Assembly: GCA_963513935.1 (NCBI GenBank)
Contig: OY740769.1
Span: forward strand, 66,918,984-66,982,983
Origin: Aphrophora alni
Lineage: Eukaryota; Arthropoda; Insecta; Hemiptera; Aphrophoridae
DNA: 64,000 nt
Reading direction: 5' to 3'
The notes under the pieces: generated by a model
The model's database searches: none
Seen by the model: only the letters and a program-made list of their open reading frames with translations
What the model was told of the DNA's origin: nothing
In this document: one piece after another, positions 25,270 through 35,918 of the stretch
Position numbering within the stretch: position 1 is the stretch's first letter
Layout of the letters: each line of letters starts with the position of its first letter
Made by a program: the position numbers and the translations under genes

Positions 25270-25794
25270 TGCAACGGCAGGGATAGTATTGGGATTGCAT
25301 TTGGGTCACGATTTGGGTGGTCGGCGGATCTACTTTGGTAATGTATTACCGGGTCCCGATCGCGTGGTAAAATTAATTAAGTACACTGGGTGAATCTCAA
25401 CTTAGGCTAGCCATTTTTGACAAGTATTACTAGAAACTAATTTACTTAAAATAAGAGAATTACACTAATACTAATGTTAATATTAACTACACTGTATTGC
25501 AACAACATGTCGGTCTATAGTAGGGCCTAACGTAGCCGCGTATAGTTCGACTAATAATTATACGATATTCCAAAAGTCGCGATGCGCCCAGATATAAACC
25601 CAAGGGCCGAACGGCCCTATTCCTTTGGGTTTAGCAAGGCATAATAGAAATTGACCGCACTATAATATAATTAGGAGGATCGCTGAAGACGTCCTTAGTC
25701 ACAGCTGTCTCGAGCACTACTCTACTCTTATCAGCTGGCCGGGCGGATATGTCAAGATTCACGAAGGGGAGGGGGAGTGGTGGTAATCACCACA
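25270..25794 (-). repeat. LTR 4 of array (sense 5' LTR)
   Basis: 525 bp; outer right LTR, ending ATCACCACA at 25794 next to the attt duplication. In element sense this is the promoter-bearing 5' LTR. Confidence 0.9.
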
Positions 25795-25798
25795 ATTT
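25795..25798. other. Target-site duplication, right (attt)
   Basis: Partner of 14915-14918. Confidence 0.75.
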
Positions 25799-27874
25799 GA
25801 AGTAATATTAATGTGAACAATTTATATGTGAACAATGTTCTCACAAGAGAAAAAAGTGAACTTAAAAGATTAACTTTTAATAACAGTAGAAGTGATTGTG
25901 GTGATACGACGCCATGCATCTGCAACGAGGAAAAGTTGTTTTGTAAATAAAAAAAGTTTATTTCAAACAAATACATGCGTCTAGTAAAGCACGTATAAAC
26001 AATTATTTATGTAAAATAAAATTTAATTGTTTAATGACTTATACATTTGTTAAAATTTTAATTTTGTATTTGTAATTTTGTCTGATGTCTCTTTATAAAA
26101 GATTTTTCTTGATAAAAGTTTTTAGTTGAACATTTTTTAATATGAATTCATAAATAAATGATATTTTTATAAAATTTAAAAGTATATTAATTTATCAAAA
26201 CATTATTTAATTTTATTTCAAGAACTAGGTAACATTTTAGGTGGGACACCCAGTATTTTCAAAACATTATATATTAGTTTTTACAAATGATGTATACATA
26301 AATGATAGCAAATGAATTAAACCTTATTAAAAATATATTTTGTTTACTTAGACTTTGGTTTTGATTATGAATTTTGTAAATATATAAAGATAAAGGGTTA
26401 AAAATATATTGATCTGATTAATCTTAAAATTGACACCGTTTAACATTAAGAATTTATTAAAAAAAATTGCTCTGCTAAGTGCGCCAGGCAGCTTGAAACT
26501 TAGCATTTTTGAAAAAATACAAATTTACTTTGAATTAAAATAATCTCAGGGTCGTGTTTTTCTTTTAAAAGTGTACTAACAGTGGTGGTCTGGTAATAAA
26601 AATCTTTATTTTCCCTGCTAAAACTAAACATAGTAATTTATTTAAGTTATTCACACACCTAGTCCTGTCATGAAGAGACCAACATTCTTTTTAATGATTC
26701 TACTTTAATTAGTTGCAAATTTTAACGATTATATTTGTTATGGGTTTCTTTATTATCATATATAAAAAATTTATATTATTTTTTATTTAGAAGTTAGATT
26801 AAATCTTTCAAAACTACTGCTTACATTACAACTACTTATTCAAACAAATTTTAAGATATATATTTTTTCATTTGTCCTTTGTATACAAAAATTTACATGA
26901 GATTGTCTATCATTATATGTTACCACATGGTAGCCATCTCCAGGGTGAATGTCCTTTGTGGTGAGCAGCCCTCGTTCTTGAAGTACAGGTTCATTGTAGA
27001 CGTAATCAGCCCGCTGACGATCTCAAGTTGTCCTTACAAATTCACAGTCCTATTCAATGTGTCCATCACTTTCCTACACACTCTACAATCAATTAATTTC
27101 ATTCACTTTATCCCTGACGTTCCTTTGAGACTGTTTTTAAAAAACATTAATACTACTATGTTCATAAATTAATATTTTCTTCCAAAACTCTTTTTAAAAC
27201 ACCTGCTACCAACTCAAACATTTCCCTATGACTCTTTAACACACATCTTACTACTTCAGATGTTCCTATGCAACTGCTACTGAAATATTAATTATGTTTA
27301 AACATTTCTTTAGTATCCAAGTTAAAGTTAAAATTTTAAGGATTACAATTTGTGAGAATATTACTTCACAGCTACAAAAAATATGTGAATAAAAAAGTTT
27401 GATATCTAGTTTTAAACAATTTGTTTCAATCGGTTTAAAAACTAAAATATCTTAAAATAAATGGACAAGGTATAGTGAAAAATTTCATTACACATTTTTG
27501 AATTGTTTTATCAAAATACAACTGTATTGTTTCATACAAGCTGTTCAGTAATGGTAACTATTAATTTTTTGAACAAAAATAATAAATAAATCAAATAATT
27601 GTTATTACAGTAATTTAAAAGTGTAATCTTATAAAAATTTTATGGGACATTATACTTTTTGTTAAAAATGGAAAACTCCATAACATGTGAATTTTAACTC
27701 GTTTTCTCAATCAACCTCTTATATATTTGATAATACAAGATCTATAACAAAGCATTTATTGATATTTGTTTATAGGGTGTTTGGTAGATAACTCGAAAAT
27801 TAAGTAAATAGAAATTAAATATATTCTTGTTATTTTTTGCTTTATAAAAAAACTAGCATTGCTTTTCTTTCCAG
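25799..27874. other. Intron, right of the LTR array
   Basis: AT-rich. A stretch of higher GC at about 26900-27130 is open on both strands but resembles no family I know. No other feature supported. Confidence 0.55.
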
Positions 27875-27946
27875 GATGAAGGAAACCAACCTTACTCTCG
27901 TGATCCAGAAAACGGAGATAGTGATTATTCTTCAGGATCATATGAG
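27875..27946 (+). CDS. Internal exon of the coiled-coil host gene (72 bp)
   Basis: Acceptor TTCTTTCCAG before 27875, donor GAG|GTAAAG at 27947, phase 0 at both ends, so its length is a multiple of three. It encodes 24 residues, acidic and Ser/Tyr-rich (DEGNQPYSRDPENGDSDYSS and on), quite unlike the coiled-coil exons around it: a disordered linker. Because it keeps the frame whether included or skipped, it could be an alternatively used cassette. Confidence 0.75.
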
Positions 27947-28233
27947 GTAAAGATTTTTATATTTAAAATATGATAATAACACCATGCTCAACCCTGTCAT
28001 TGAAATGTTACAAATTTGTATAAGGGCTCAAACTGCTAGCATGCTTGTATTCTCCTTCATTTGAAGCCAAACACAACTATTTAAAAAAAAAAATTGTTAC
28101 CAAAAAGTGAAAGTTATTTCTGCCACATGTGAAGGTTTGTGGCTCGTTTTATTTTTTAACCAATTCCAAATAGTCATGTAAGTTTGGAGAAGTAATTTTA
28201 TATAATATAATAATAATAAAATGTAAATAATCA

Positions 28234-29529
28234 TGTCCCACGAAGGTATTTACATTTTTAAATAATCACCAAGTACATATGCGTCTTTCAAATTGTAAGA
28301 TTTCTTTCATAAATATTGAAAACATATCCACAAGTGTACGAACAAATTTTTACGCTGATATTAGCAATAGAAATAAAATGGGGGCTGTTGATAGAAATGC
28401 AGTTTAAAAAACAGTGCCTGCTGCCAGAGAACAAGATAACATAAAAGCTCCAAATGTTTAAACAACTGGTTATTTTAAAACAAACAGCTATTTCTATTAT
28501 TTCAGACCATTGCATTGTTAACAACTTTTATTGTGTTCTCCTAGTCAACAAACATAACCTAGGTTGTTCTAGCTTTTTGCCATGTTGTTTATGATAGAGC
28601 AGAAGGTTTTGTGTTATGCTTGGTCTATTGCTTTTAATAATGACAAAGAAGCACACAGATCATTTCAAGCTACATATCCCTATGATTGAACCTCCCTCAG
28701 TCATATGTCCATCACAAAGTGTAGGAAGCTCTTACTTGAAACTGGTAGAGTACAGAAAAAGTATCGCCGGCAGCCACCTGACTTAGAAGTGATTGTAAAT
28801 GTGTGTGCTGCTATTCTAAAGTCTCCTAGTAAACTCACACCAATTCGAAAAATATCCTTAAGCACTGGTGTGCCTAAGTCTACAGTACATCGAACAAGAA
28901 ACATGGTGTAAAGTTTTACAAATCTCATAGAGTTCACAGGATTCTTGAAGACAACCTAGACGGAAGAGTGGAGTCCAAAGTGATTGAAAAATATGAGACT
29001 GGCAATGAGTGGCATCTTCATTTGGTGTTTTCAGATGAGTCTACATTTTATTGCAATGGTTTAGTAACTAGACACAATGTTAATTACTACAGTACTACAA
29101 ATACTCATACTGCAGTAGAAAAGACACTTAGATCAAATGCTATTACAGTTTGGGAAGCACTGTCATTTAATGGAATTCTTTCCTACGATATTTCTGAGAG
29201 GACAATGACTGGGCCCAGATATCATAAAGTGTTGAGCACTCACATTATTCAGCATTTAAGTGTCGAAGAAATGCAGACTTGCATATTTCAGGAGGATGGA
29301 GCCACTCCACACTATGATCGAGAAGAAAAAATCTACTAAACACTTAGTTAACTGGTTATTGGATTGGAAGAGGAAGCAAATAGCTCTCAACAGCTGCCAT
29401 TTTATTTCTATTGCAGATATCAGCATAAAAATTTGTTGGTACACTTTTGGATATGTTTCCAATCTTACAATTTGGTAGAGGCATATGTACTTGGTGGTTG
29501 TTTAAAAATGTAAATACCTTCGTGGGACA
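28234..29529 (+). mobile_element. IS630-Tc1-mariner-like transposon with long terminal inverted repeats
   Basis: Terminal inverted repeats of about 160 bp start TGTCCCACGAAGGTATTTAC at both ends (28234 inward and 29529 inward) and are diverged by scattered differences. A decayed transposase lies between. No clear TA target duplication is seen; the bases at the outer ends are CA on both sides. The insertion is in an intron of the coiled-coil gene. Confidence 0.85.
28582..29339 (+). pseudogene. Mariner-like transposase, frameshifted and C-terminally truncated
   Basis: An N-terminal piece (28582, MLFMIEQKVLCYAW...) corresponds to the helix-turn-helix start. A second frame, 28705-28911, carries the second HTH motif (KLTPIRKISLSTGVPKSTVH). 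A third, 28968-29339, carries the first two catalytic positions (FSDESTF and QEDGATPHY). Frames differ, so at least two indels occurred. The third acidic residue and the WP-x-SPDL block are missing because the ORF runs into the right inverted repeat. Intact enzymes of this family cut at the inverted repeats and reinsert the DNA. The missing C-terminal part is represented by a separate fragment at 44620-44887. Confidence 0.85.
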
Positions 29530-30145
29530 CACTGTGTATATGATAGAAAGTTAGTGCAATATTTGGCACTGCTTATTTATTTAAACAATTTTGATAAAAA
29601 GATTAAATGAAGGCACTAAGCTTTGAAATATATATATATATTTACAGAATGCCACTAAAAATAGACCAAGACCTGTTTAAAATATTAAAATAACTCATTT
29701 AAATAACTAGTGAAAATGTACATTAACTTGTATAGGAAGTTTTTAAATTTCTAATTCGTAAAGTTCTAAAGCCCTAATTAATTTGCTAAAATTCCATTAG
29801 TTTTGGTTTAAATCCTTAATAATGTCTTGTAATTTTTTTCTTTATTGACCAACTGTTCCTAAAATTACCTTATTTAATTTAAAAAAAGAAAAGTCACCCG
29901 ATAGGGATTTTGGTGATATTAAATATTTTTCTGATAAAAATTGTTATACTCGTAATAACTATAACATTTATATTTAGTAATCTATAAATCAGTATTGTTA
30001 CATTTATCAGTAGGGTATGAATCAGGGTATTCAAAGATTGTATTTAAATAAATGTATATATAACTTGTTTGAATATTTTCGAATCATTTATTTTATGTTC
30101 AAAATTTAATATAATTAAATTAAATACTCTTTTATTTTCTTCCAG

Positions 30146-30358
30146 GGTTCCAAGAATTTGTGCTTTAACTCAGGTAAAATGTCAGAGCTATACACAATGT
30201 TGGAGAAAAAGCACATTATGATTATGCGGCTTGAAAAACGGATGCAAGAGTTGGAAGGAATTCATGAAAAGACTGAACATCAACGCATCAGGCATGAGGC
30301 ACGTATCAATCAACTGGAGCAAGCACTCAACGAAAAGTGCCTCACCAATCCAGGGTAA
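30146..30358 (+). CDS. Probable last exon of the coiled-coil host gene
   Basis: Acceptor TTTATTTTCTTCCAG before 30146, phase 0. It encodes 70 residues: a short GSKNLCFNSGKMSEL start, then a strong coiled coil (YTMLEKKHIMIMRLEKRMQE and on) ending CLTNPG and TAA at 30356. The bases CCAGG|GTAAAA also form a possible donor at 30355, so the reading frame might instead be spliced onward; the stop and the donor overlap. An AATAAA at 30627 is available as a poly(A) signal. I cannot name the protein; coiled coils in every exon except the 72-bp one suggest a structural, tethering or centrosomal role. Confidence 0.75.
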   Translation, partial: GSKNLCFNSGKMSELYTMLEKKHIMIMRLEKRMQELEGIHEKTEHQRIRHEARINQLEQALNEKCLTNPG

Positions 30359-30576
30359 AACTATATACAGTATGGATATGGTGAATCCAGTTTAGGATGG
30401 GTGGGGGAAAATGCCTATCACAACTAAATTCTTAAATACCAAATTTAGGTTCTGCTATTTAGGTACCAAAATTTAGGATAGTAATATTTCAAGAAGGAAT
30501 TTGGGTATTTGCCCAAAACTAGAGACCAATGTTATTGCTTTACCATAGTTGAATGTTATATCTGTACTTGGAAATA

Positions 30577-30640
30577 CAGTAAAAGCTCCTTAATTCGAAC
30601 AATAAGGGCTCACAGTTTTCCAGACAAATAAAATAACCAC
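30577..30640 (+). repeat. Solo Tigger-like terminal repeat
   Basis: TA followed by CAGTAAAAGCTCCTTAATTCGAAC resembles, in shorter blocks such as CTAATTCGAAC, the end of the Tigger-like MITE at 60032. No matching right end was found nearby. Confidence 0.4.
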
Positions 30641-31843
30641 AATTAACTGGTATAGAATACATCTATAGCAGGGAAATAAGTTTGTTTTACATTTAAAAAA
30701 AAATCAGTTTTTTTAATTAAAATGTTACGATTTCTTTTTTATATCTAACATAGTATGTTTTTCAATCTCATACTCAGCACCAATATTCACCATCAATATC
30801 AAATACTTCTTTAAGTACAATTTATTCTGAGGAGAAAGCGACTTAAATTTATGTTTCTCTCCTACATTAATATTAATTAACATTCTAAATATACAGAGTG
30901 TTCAAGAAATATAAAGGCTTAATATTTCTAGTTGTAATTTAGATAGAGACATCGTAGAAATCCATCTCCTCCATCTACAGAGTAAACCAAAAATTGGGTA
31001 CAAAATGTCCCAAAAATTCATAAAATGTAAATTTTTTCCCGGCTTTGTCTTATGGAACTGTGGAAATATTTTTGTGCTTTCATGTAGTAGAAAAAAAATT
31101 AGATTAAAAAGTTAATTCTTTTTCCAGATTTATAAATTGCTAAAATGTAATGAGAAAATAACAATACATTTGGTTCAAAAGGAAGTAAAAACAATTTTTT
31201 AAATGTTAAAAATCAACTTGAACAAATTAATACAAAATGATTTATTCTCAATACATTGAGAACAGTGTTCCAGAAGTGAAAGTTTATATTCTTAATTTAC
31301 ATGAACAAAAAACCATGTTTACATTGCTGCAAGTAAAATGAGATGGGGTGGTTGTGGTTAACAAAGACTATTACTATACATTCCTTTTTCTTTAGCTAAC
31401 ATCTATGTGCATCTTTACTTGCTGTTTCAAATACTAATTTGCGAGTTCATAATAGAATAAGCAAAAACAAAATGGAATAAACTGAATTTGAGAGAATAAA
31501 TGTGCAATTTACCAAGAAGTAGTTAGCTTCCAAAATAGTTATATTAAGAATTACATACTGTTTAAAGTATGGCCTGCTGTTTTGAAGAAATTGGGAGTTT
31601 ACAATACCAAATGGGCTGCGTGAGACCAAAATAAACAACTAACTTATAATAAGATGTCCTTAAATGTGTTTTAATCATTTTTAAAGATCCACATTCTATC
31701 AGGGAAGTTGCTGCTCAAAATAACATAGCCATAGGTTTCTGTTTGTAGTGTTATAAAACGGAATATTTTTTAAAACTTATTTATTACTCTCCCTGTACAT
31801 ATCAGAACATAAAAGAATCATAATTTAAAGGTTACAATAACGA
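30641..31843. other. Intergenic AT-rich sequence
   Basis: No supported gene. A CAGAGTGTTCAAGAAAT motif at about 30895 resembles the end of some Tc1-like elements, but no partner was found. Confidence 0.5.
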
Positions 31844-32465
31844 TAAATAATAATAATAACAATAATAATAATAGATTGGTGGGAACTACATTACACAACT
31901 AAAGCTGTTCATACACAAAGATATAAACAAACAAACTGTAGGGACTCCCTTTAGGCTTTACTTAGCCTGTTTTGAAGTTGCCCTCACTTGTAAAAAGAAC
32001 ATAAATAATATTATCAAACCCTGCAGATTAGAAAACAGACACAGGCTGTGAAAACCTTTACAAAATAATATTAACAATACAAAAATTTACAAAATATAAC
32101 ACAATAGTGGAGTCTATTTATAGCTGAGATAAACTTAGTACACAATTACAAATAGGAATACTACAAAATATGTAGTATTCAAAGCAAAACACTTGCACAA
32201 AAAACATATCAAGTTAAAATATTCAAAAAGCGTGTTCCATTGTCCAAAACGAATAACCAACACCTCAATAACATCAAAAAGGTTTTAGAATTGTTAAATT
32301 TTTTAATATATTTTTAGAATATTGTTAAACAGTTTGGGGCTACAAAAGAATATAATTTCATATAGAAAGTCTTGTTTGGCCTTAGTACACCACTCCTAAG
32401 TCTAATTATATCCGGGTTTTGCATCAATACCATATTTCCACTCCGTATGTAAACATTTTTAATAC
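31844..32465 (-). pseudogene. 3' part of decayed LINE (C-terminus, 3' UTR, AAT tail)
   Basis: On the minus strand, from the LTR junction at 32465, the reading gives a C-terminal segment like the LINE at 9510 (NPDIIRLRSGVL, then FVAPNC near the end) and stops at 32324-32326. It is followed by about 450 bp of 3' untranslated-like sequence and an (AAT)n run at 31844-31873, which would be the microsatellite-type tail of the element. The rest of the same LINE resumes at 41414, on the other side of the inserted LTR element. Confidence 0.7.
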
Positions 32466-33973
32466 TGTGACAATGTGAAAAGTCAGATTTTAATATAGAC
32501 TCATTTAAAAGACGCGGTTAAGCCAAACAGATAAGAGATTCAAATAATAAATTAAATGTAGTAACTTCATTAATAAAAGAAAAATGGATTTTCAAGACAA
32601 CAATATGAATTATTATGTTTAATTTTAATGTAATTTAGTTTGTTTGTTATAAAATGTAATTTATTTGTATTTTACGGCAGTGCGGTAAAATGTTGAACAG
32701 TAACCGGAAGGAACGCCTTTCGGAAGTAAGAATTGGCCTCATGGTAACAGCAGTCTAAGTCCAGAGCTTGGAGGGACTAGATGTGTTTCTAAAAAAGTCT
32801 GAGTCCAGCGTTAGGAGTGACAGGCTGTTTCTAAAAAAGTCTAGATCAGAGCTTGGTGGAGAATGGTTGTGTTTTTGAGAGTCTAGTAAGGCTTTGAGGA
32901 GTAAGGTTGTGTGAAATGTAGAGTTCTTAATTACAAGTTTGTTTTATCTAAAAAGTAATAGATTTAATTTTTGTCTCAAGTAGAGACTAATTTAGTAGAA
33001 AATGGATAGGAAGTGATAATGGACGCTTCTAATGACAATGTAAACGTGTTTGAAAGTAATAGACTTACTGTATTCTAAGTGACAAACAATATTTATGAGA
33101 AAATTAGTATAAAGTATTTAATTAGACGGTGAATATAAAAAAAAAAAAAAACTTTGTATCGAAGTGAACATTCTTTTATTAATGATGAATGTTATGATTG
33201 TCGTACAAAAAATAACATTCCTAGAGTGCTGGGTGAATATTCGAAACATGAACTTTTCAGGAAACAACGCTTGCTGTAATCTACAAGTCTCAGGACATCT
33301 GGAATTAATATCTTTGGACAATTTGAGTGCAAATGGGTGTTCTGGTATAAACACCATATGTTAAATTAGGACTAAGTATTTATATTATGTTTTGATATAT
33401 TTTGCTATACATGTTTAAATTTTTTAATCTGTTTCATAAATATTTTAAAAGGAAATAAATTGATAGATAAAATAATAAAAATTTTAATAATTGAAGTAAA
33501 TCTCCATCTGAGATCTTTATAATGATTTAAATTTAAATAAAAAGTAAATTCCTGTTGCAACAATTTTATTGGTAAAAGCATTTTTAAAGATAAAATTAAT
33601 TAATTTGAAAGAAAGAAATAAAGGAAATATAAATTCATAATTTGTTATTGAAATTAAAAAGGATAACTAGTATTTATAATATGATTTTTTTGTTGTTAAT
33701 AATAATTTGTAGGATGTTTCTTTAATAGTTTAATAAATCTTTATGTTAACATTTCAGAGACAAGTGTTTTCATTAAATACCAAATATCACTGTAAGTACA
33801 CTGTGAAAAGAACTTACGACCCCCAGATATTTTTTCTTTCTTTTAAATATTTAAATTCATTCTTTTTTCAAAATTGGTATGTTAAGGATACCTGGCGCCC
33901 TAGTCGAGCAATTTAATAAGATAATTATAAATAATTAAAGTAACTTCATCACCTCCTTTTAAGAAATATTACA
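32466..33973 (+). repeat. 5' LTR of the 8.9-kb element
   Basis: 1508 bp, starts TGTGACAATG and ends AATATTACA. Holds a 14-A run near 33138. Short open frames inside it occur equally in the 3' LTR and look incidental. Confidence 0.9.
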
Positions 33974-33996
33974 AATGTCGCCGCAACTGTGGGCCT
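33974..33996 (+). promoter_or_regulatory. Candidate primer-binding site
   Basis: Directly after the LTR the sequence TGTCGCCGCAACTGTGGGCC resembles the lysine-tRNA primer site of gypsy-type elements (TGGCGCCCAACGTGGGGC) but has mismatches, including T for the third base of TGG. Position fits; identity is uncertain. Confidence 0.4.
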
Positions 33997-34121
33997 TTTT
34001 AGTCGAAATAAACAGTGATTTTGGTAATGAGAATTCTTGAAATCAAGGTAAGGACTCTCTTTATAATAATAAGAAAGATTCTTTTTTAAAAATTTTTTGT
34101 GTTAAATATAGTAAGATAAAA

Positions 34122-35918
34122 ATGGAGTCAGAAATTGTAAATGTAAATAATAGTGATGAACAGGTAGGGTTAGGAAATCAAAATTCTTTAAATAATATAG
34201 AGCCATTGGAATTTACAGGGGATATTTTTGATAATTTAGAGAAGGAATCGCAAAGTAATGAGCAAACAAATGAACAATTTGCACAAAATTTTTTAGAGCA
34301 AGAAATAAGTAGTAATAGTAATAGTAGACGTTCAAGTGTGAACGCGAATAGTAGTTCAGGTTCGGATTTTAATGGGTTTGATAGTGATAGGATGCTAAAT
34401 AGTAAAGAAAAGTGTGAAGATATGAATAAAAAATTAGTAGAAACACCAGGGGTAGAAATTGTAGAAGAAAATTCAGATAAGGAATTAAGAGCTGAAGAGG
34501 TTAGGGTAATTGAGCAGGTTAGTGTAACCAAAGAAGTTAGGATTGATGAGAGTGTAGAAAATAATGATCAAGGTATGAGCATGGAAAAAATATATGAGAT
34601 GTTAGTAAAAGGATTTCGACAAACTAGTTTAGATATGGATAAAAAATTTGATAAAAATAGCTTAGAATTCAAACGAGATAATGATAAGAAATTTGAATGT
34701 ATAAGTAATGATATTAAACAAACAAATAATAAAATTGAACAAAATAATGTAGATTTGAAGCAAGATTTAAATAATAAATTTGATGACTTCAATAATAAAT
34801 TTGATCAGAATAAGCTAGAAATTAATAAAAAACTAGAGAATTTTAATATTAAACTTGAACAGAATAATGTTAAACTTGATAAAATAGATAATGACTTGAA
34901 ACTGAGTAAATTAGAACTAAGACAAGCTAATTTAGATTTAAAAGAAGCAATGTGTAAAAAATTTGAAGAAATGAGGGTTGAATTAAAACCAAATTATGTA
35001 AAATTTGAACAGAATCTTAAAATGGAAATTAATGTAATGGAAACTAATAATAAAGTAGAATTTGAATTAAGCTATTGTGAGAAAAAAGTAGAATTTGAAC
35101 AGATTAATAGTGTAGAAGGTGTTTTGGTAGAAAATATTAATAATTTAGATAACAATTTAAATCAAGCAATAGCTGAAATTGAAATTAACAGTTTTAATGA
35201 GATAAATAACATGTCAAATGATTTGATAATAATAGAAGACGATTGTGTGAATGATTGTGTTCAAGAAATTTCTAAAATAATGAATAATGGGTTAGGTAAC
35301 AAGGTAAATCTAGAAACAGCAAATAACGTTGAAATTAATATGTCTAGTGGGGTTGGAATAGGTATAAGTAATTTGAAAAACAAAGTAAAAGTAAATAATC
35401 TAATAACGAAGGTATCAGCTGTTTATTTTAAAAAACAAGTGGGTCATAAAAATGTAGAGTTTGAAAATTATGTAATGATAAAATTTAAGAGTATCTTTCA
35501 AACCCAAGAACAAGAAATTAAAAGTTTTTGTGAGAAATCTAACTTTAAATATAATCTTGACAGTAAAAATGTAGAAATAGTAAAAGAAGGCTTTGTACTA
35601 GTGTATAAGAATGGTGGGGTTAGAATTCCTGAACGAACAGATGTTGAAATTAGGTCATTGGATTCTAAGATGTTTGAGAGAAAGAGAAGTGTAGATATGT
35701 CTGTAAGGGAGAAAGAGAAAGGTATTTTGTCAACACTCCGAGACAATAACGAAGTGGGATCCTTTGTTAGGAAAGAGTCTGTTGTGATGACTGGGCAAGA
35801 CAAACTGTCCCTGTGGACAGAAGTATTTAACATTAAAAATGTGTTAAAAAATTCAATCATGTATTTTAAAATCTTTCACCAATCTGGGAACCATCGAAAA
35901 AAAATGTATGATTTATAA
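34122..35918 (+). CDS. 598-residue coiled-coil protein of the LTR element (Gag position)
   Basis: Uninterrupted 598-codon ORF beginning 148 bp after the 5' LTR, where gag lies in LTR elements. The first 140 residues are acidic and Ser/Asn-rich. About 160-290 is a long coiled coil built from near-repeats of the type NNKFDDFNNKFDQNKLEINK, very rich in Asn, Lys, Asp. A second region around 430-520 is more globular, with LVYKNGGVRIPERTD; the end is basic. No zinc knuckle, protease or polymerase motif. The LVYKNGGVRIPE patch faintly recalls the segment before the integrase zinc finger in gypsy elements, so the ORF might be gag fused to a pol remnant, but I would not assign that. Being open this long in AT-rich DNA suggests recent or current selection, or very recent insertion. 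Confidence 0.7.
   Translation: MESEIVNVNNSDEQVGLGNQNSLNNIEPLEFTGDIFDNLEKESQSNEQTNEQFAQNFLEQEISSNSNSRRSSVNANSSSGSDFNGFDSDRMLNSKEKCEDMNKKLVETPGVEIVEENSDKELRAEEVRVIEQVSVTKEVRIDESVENNDQGMSMEKIYEMLVKGFRQTSLDMDKKFDKNSLEFKRDNDKKFECISNDIKQTNNKIEQNNVDLKQDLNNKFDDFNNKFDQNKLEINKKLENFNIKLEQNNVKLDKIDNDLKLSKLELRQANLDLKEAMCKKFEEMRVELKPNYVKFEQNLKMEINVMETNNKVEFELSYCEKKVEFEQINSVEGVLVENINNLDNNLNQAIAEIEINSFNEINNMSNDLIIIEDDCVNDCVQEISKIMNNGLGNKVNLETANNVEINMSSGVGIGISNLKNKVKVNNLITKVSAVYFKKQVGHKNVEFENYVMIKFKSIFQTQEQEIKSFCEKSNFKYNLDSKNVEIVKEGFVLVYKNGGVRIPERTDVEIRSLDSKMFERKRSVDMSVREKEKGILSTLRDNNEVGSFVRKESVVMTGQDKLSLWTEVFNIKNVLKNSIMYFKIFHQSGNHRKKMYDL

Larger units (their letters stand above)
14919..25794 (-). mobile_element. 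Tandem array of a non-autonomous LTR retrotransposon (4 LTRs, 3 internal units)
   Basis: Four near-identical 525-bp repeats (14919, 18373, 21810, 25270) alternate with three internal units of 2929, 2912 and 2935 bp. Each LTR reads TGCAACGG...ATCACCACA on the plus strand, so it has TG...CA ends in either direction. The block is bounded by a single 4-bp direct repeat, attt, at 14915-14918 and 25795-25798, as expected of Ty3/gypsy-like integration. A purine-rich tract and a TGG-starting primer-binding-like site place the sense strand on minus. No protease, RT or integrase is recognisable. Internal units differ mainly in homopolymer lengths; I saw three substitutions, all in the third unit (the fourth LTR seems unchanged). 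The array lies in an intron of the coiled-coil gene, antisense to it. Confidence 0.9.

Noticed and set aside
14919..25794. Satellite DNA or CRISPR-like array
   Set aside because: The repeat period is 3.4-3.5 kb with LTR, PPT, primer site and target duplication; this is a retrotransposon array.
26879..27172. 97-codon plus-strand ORF in a higher-GC patch
   Set aside because: No splice sites in phase with the coiled-coil gene and no recognisable protein on either strand.
33118..33357. 79-codon minus-strand ORF present twice (also 40558-40797)
   Set aside because: Repeated because it lies in both LTRs; no recognisable domain and AT-driven composition.
34178..35860. Minus-strand ORFs of up to 120 codons under the 598-codon ORF
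   Set aside because: Antisense shadows caused by the biased codon composition of the plus-strand ORF.
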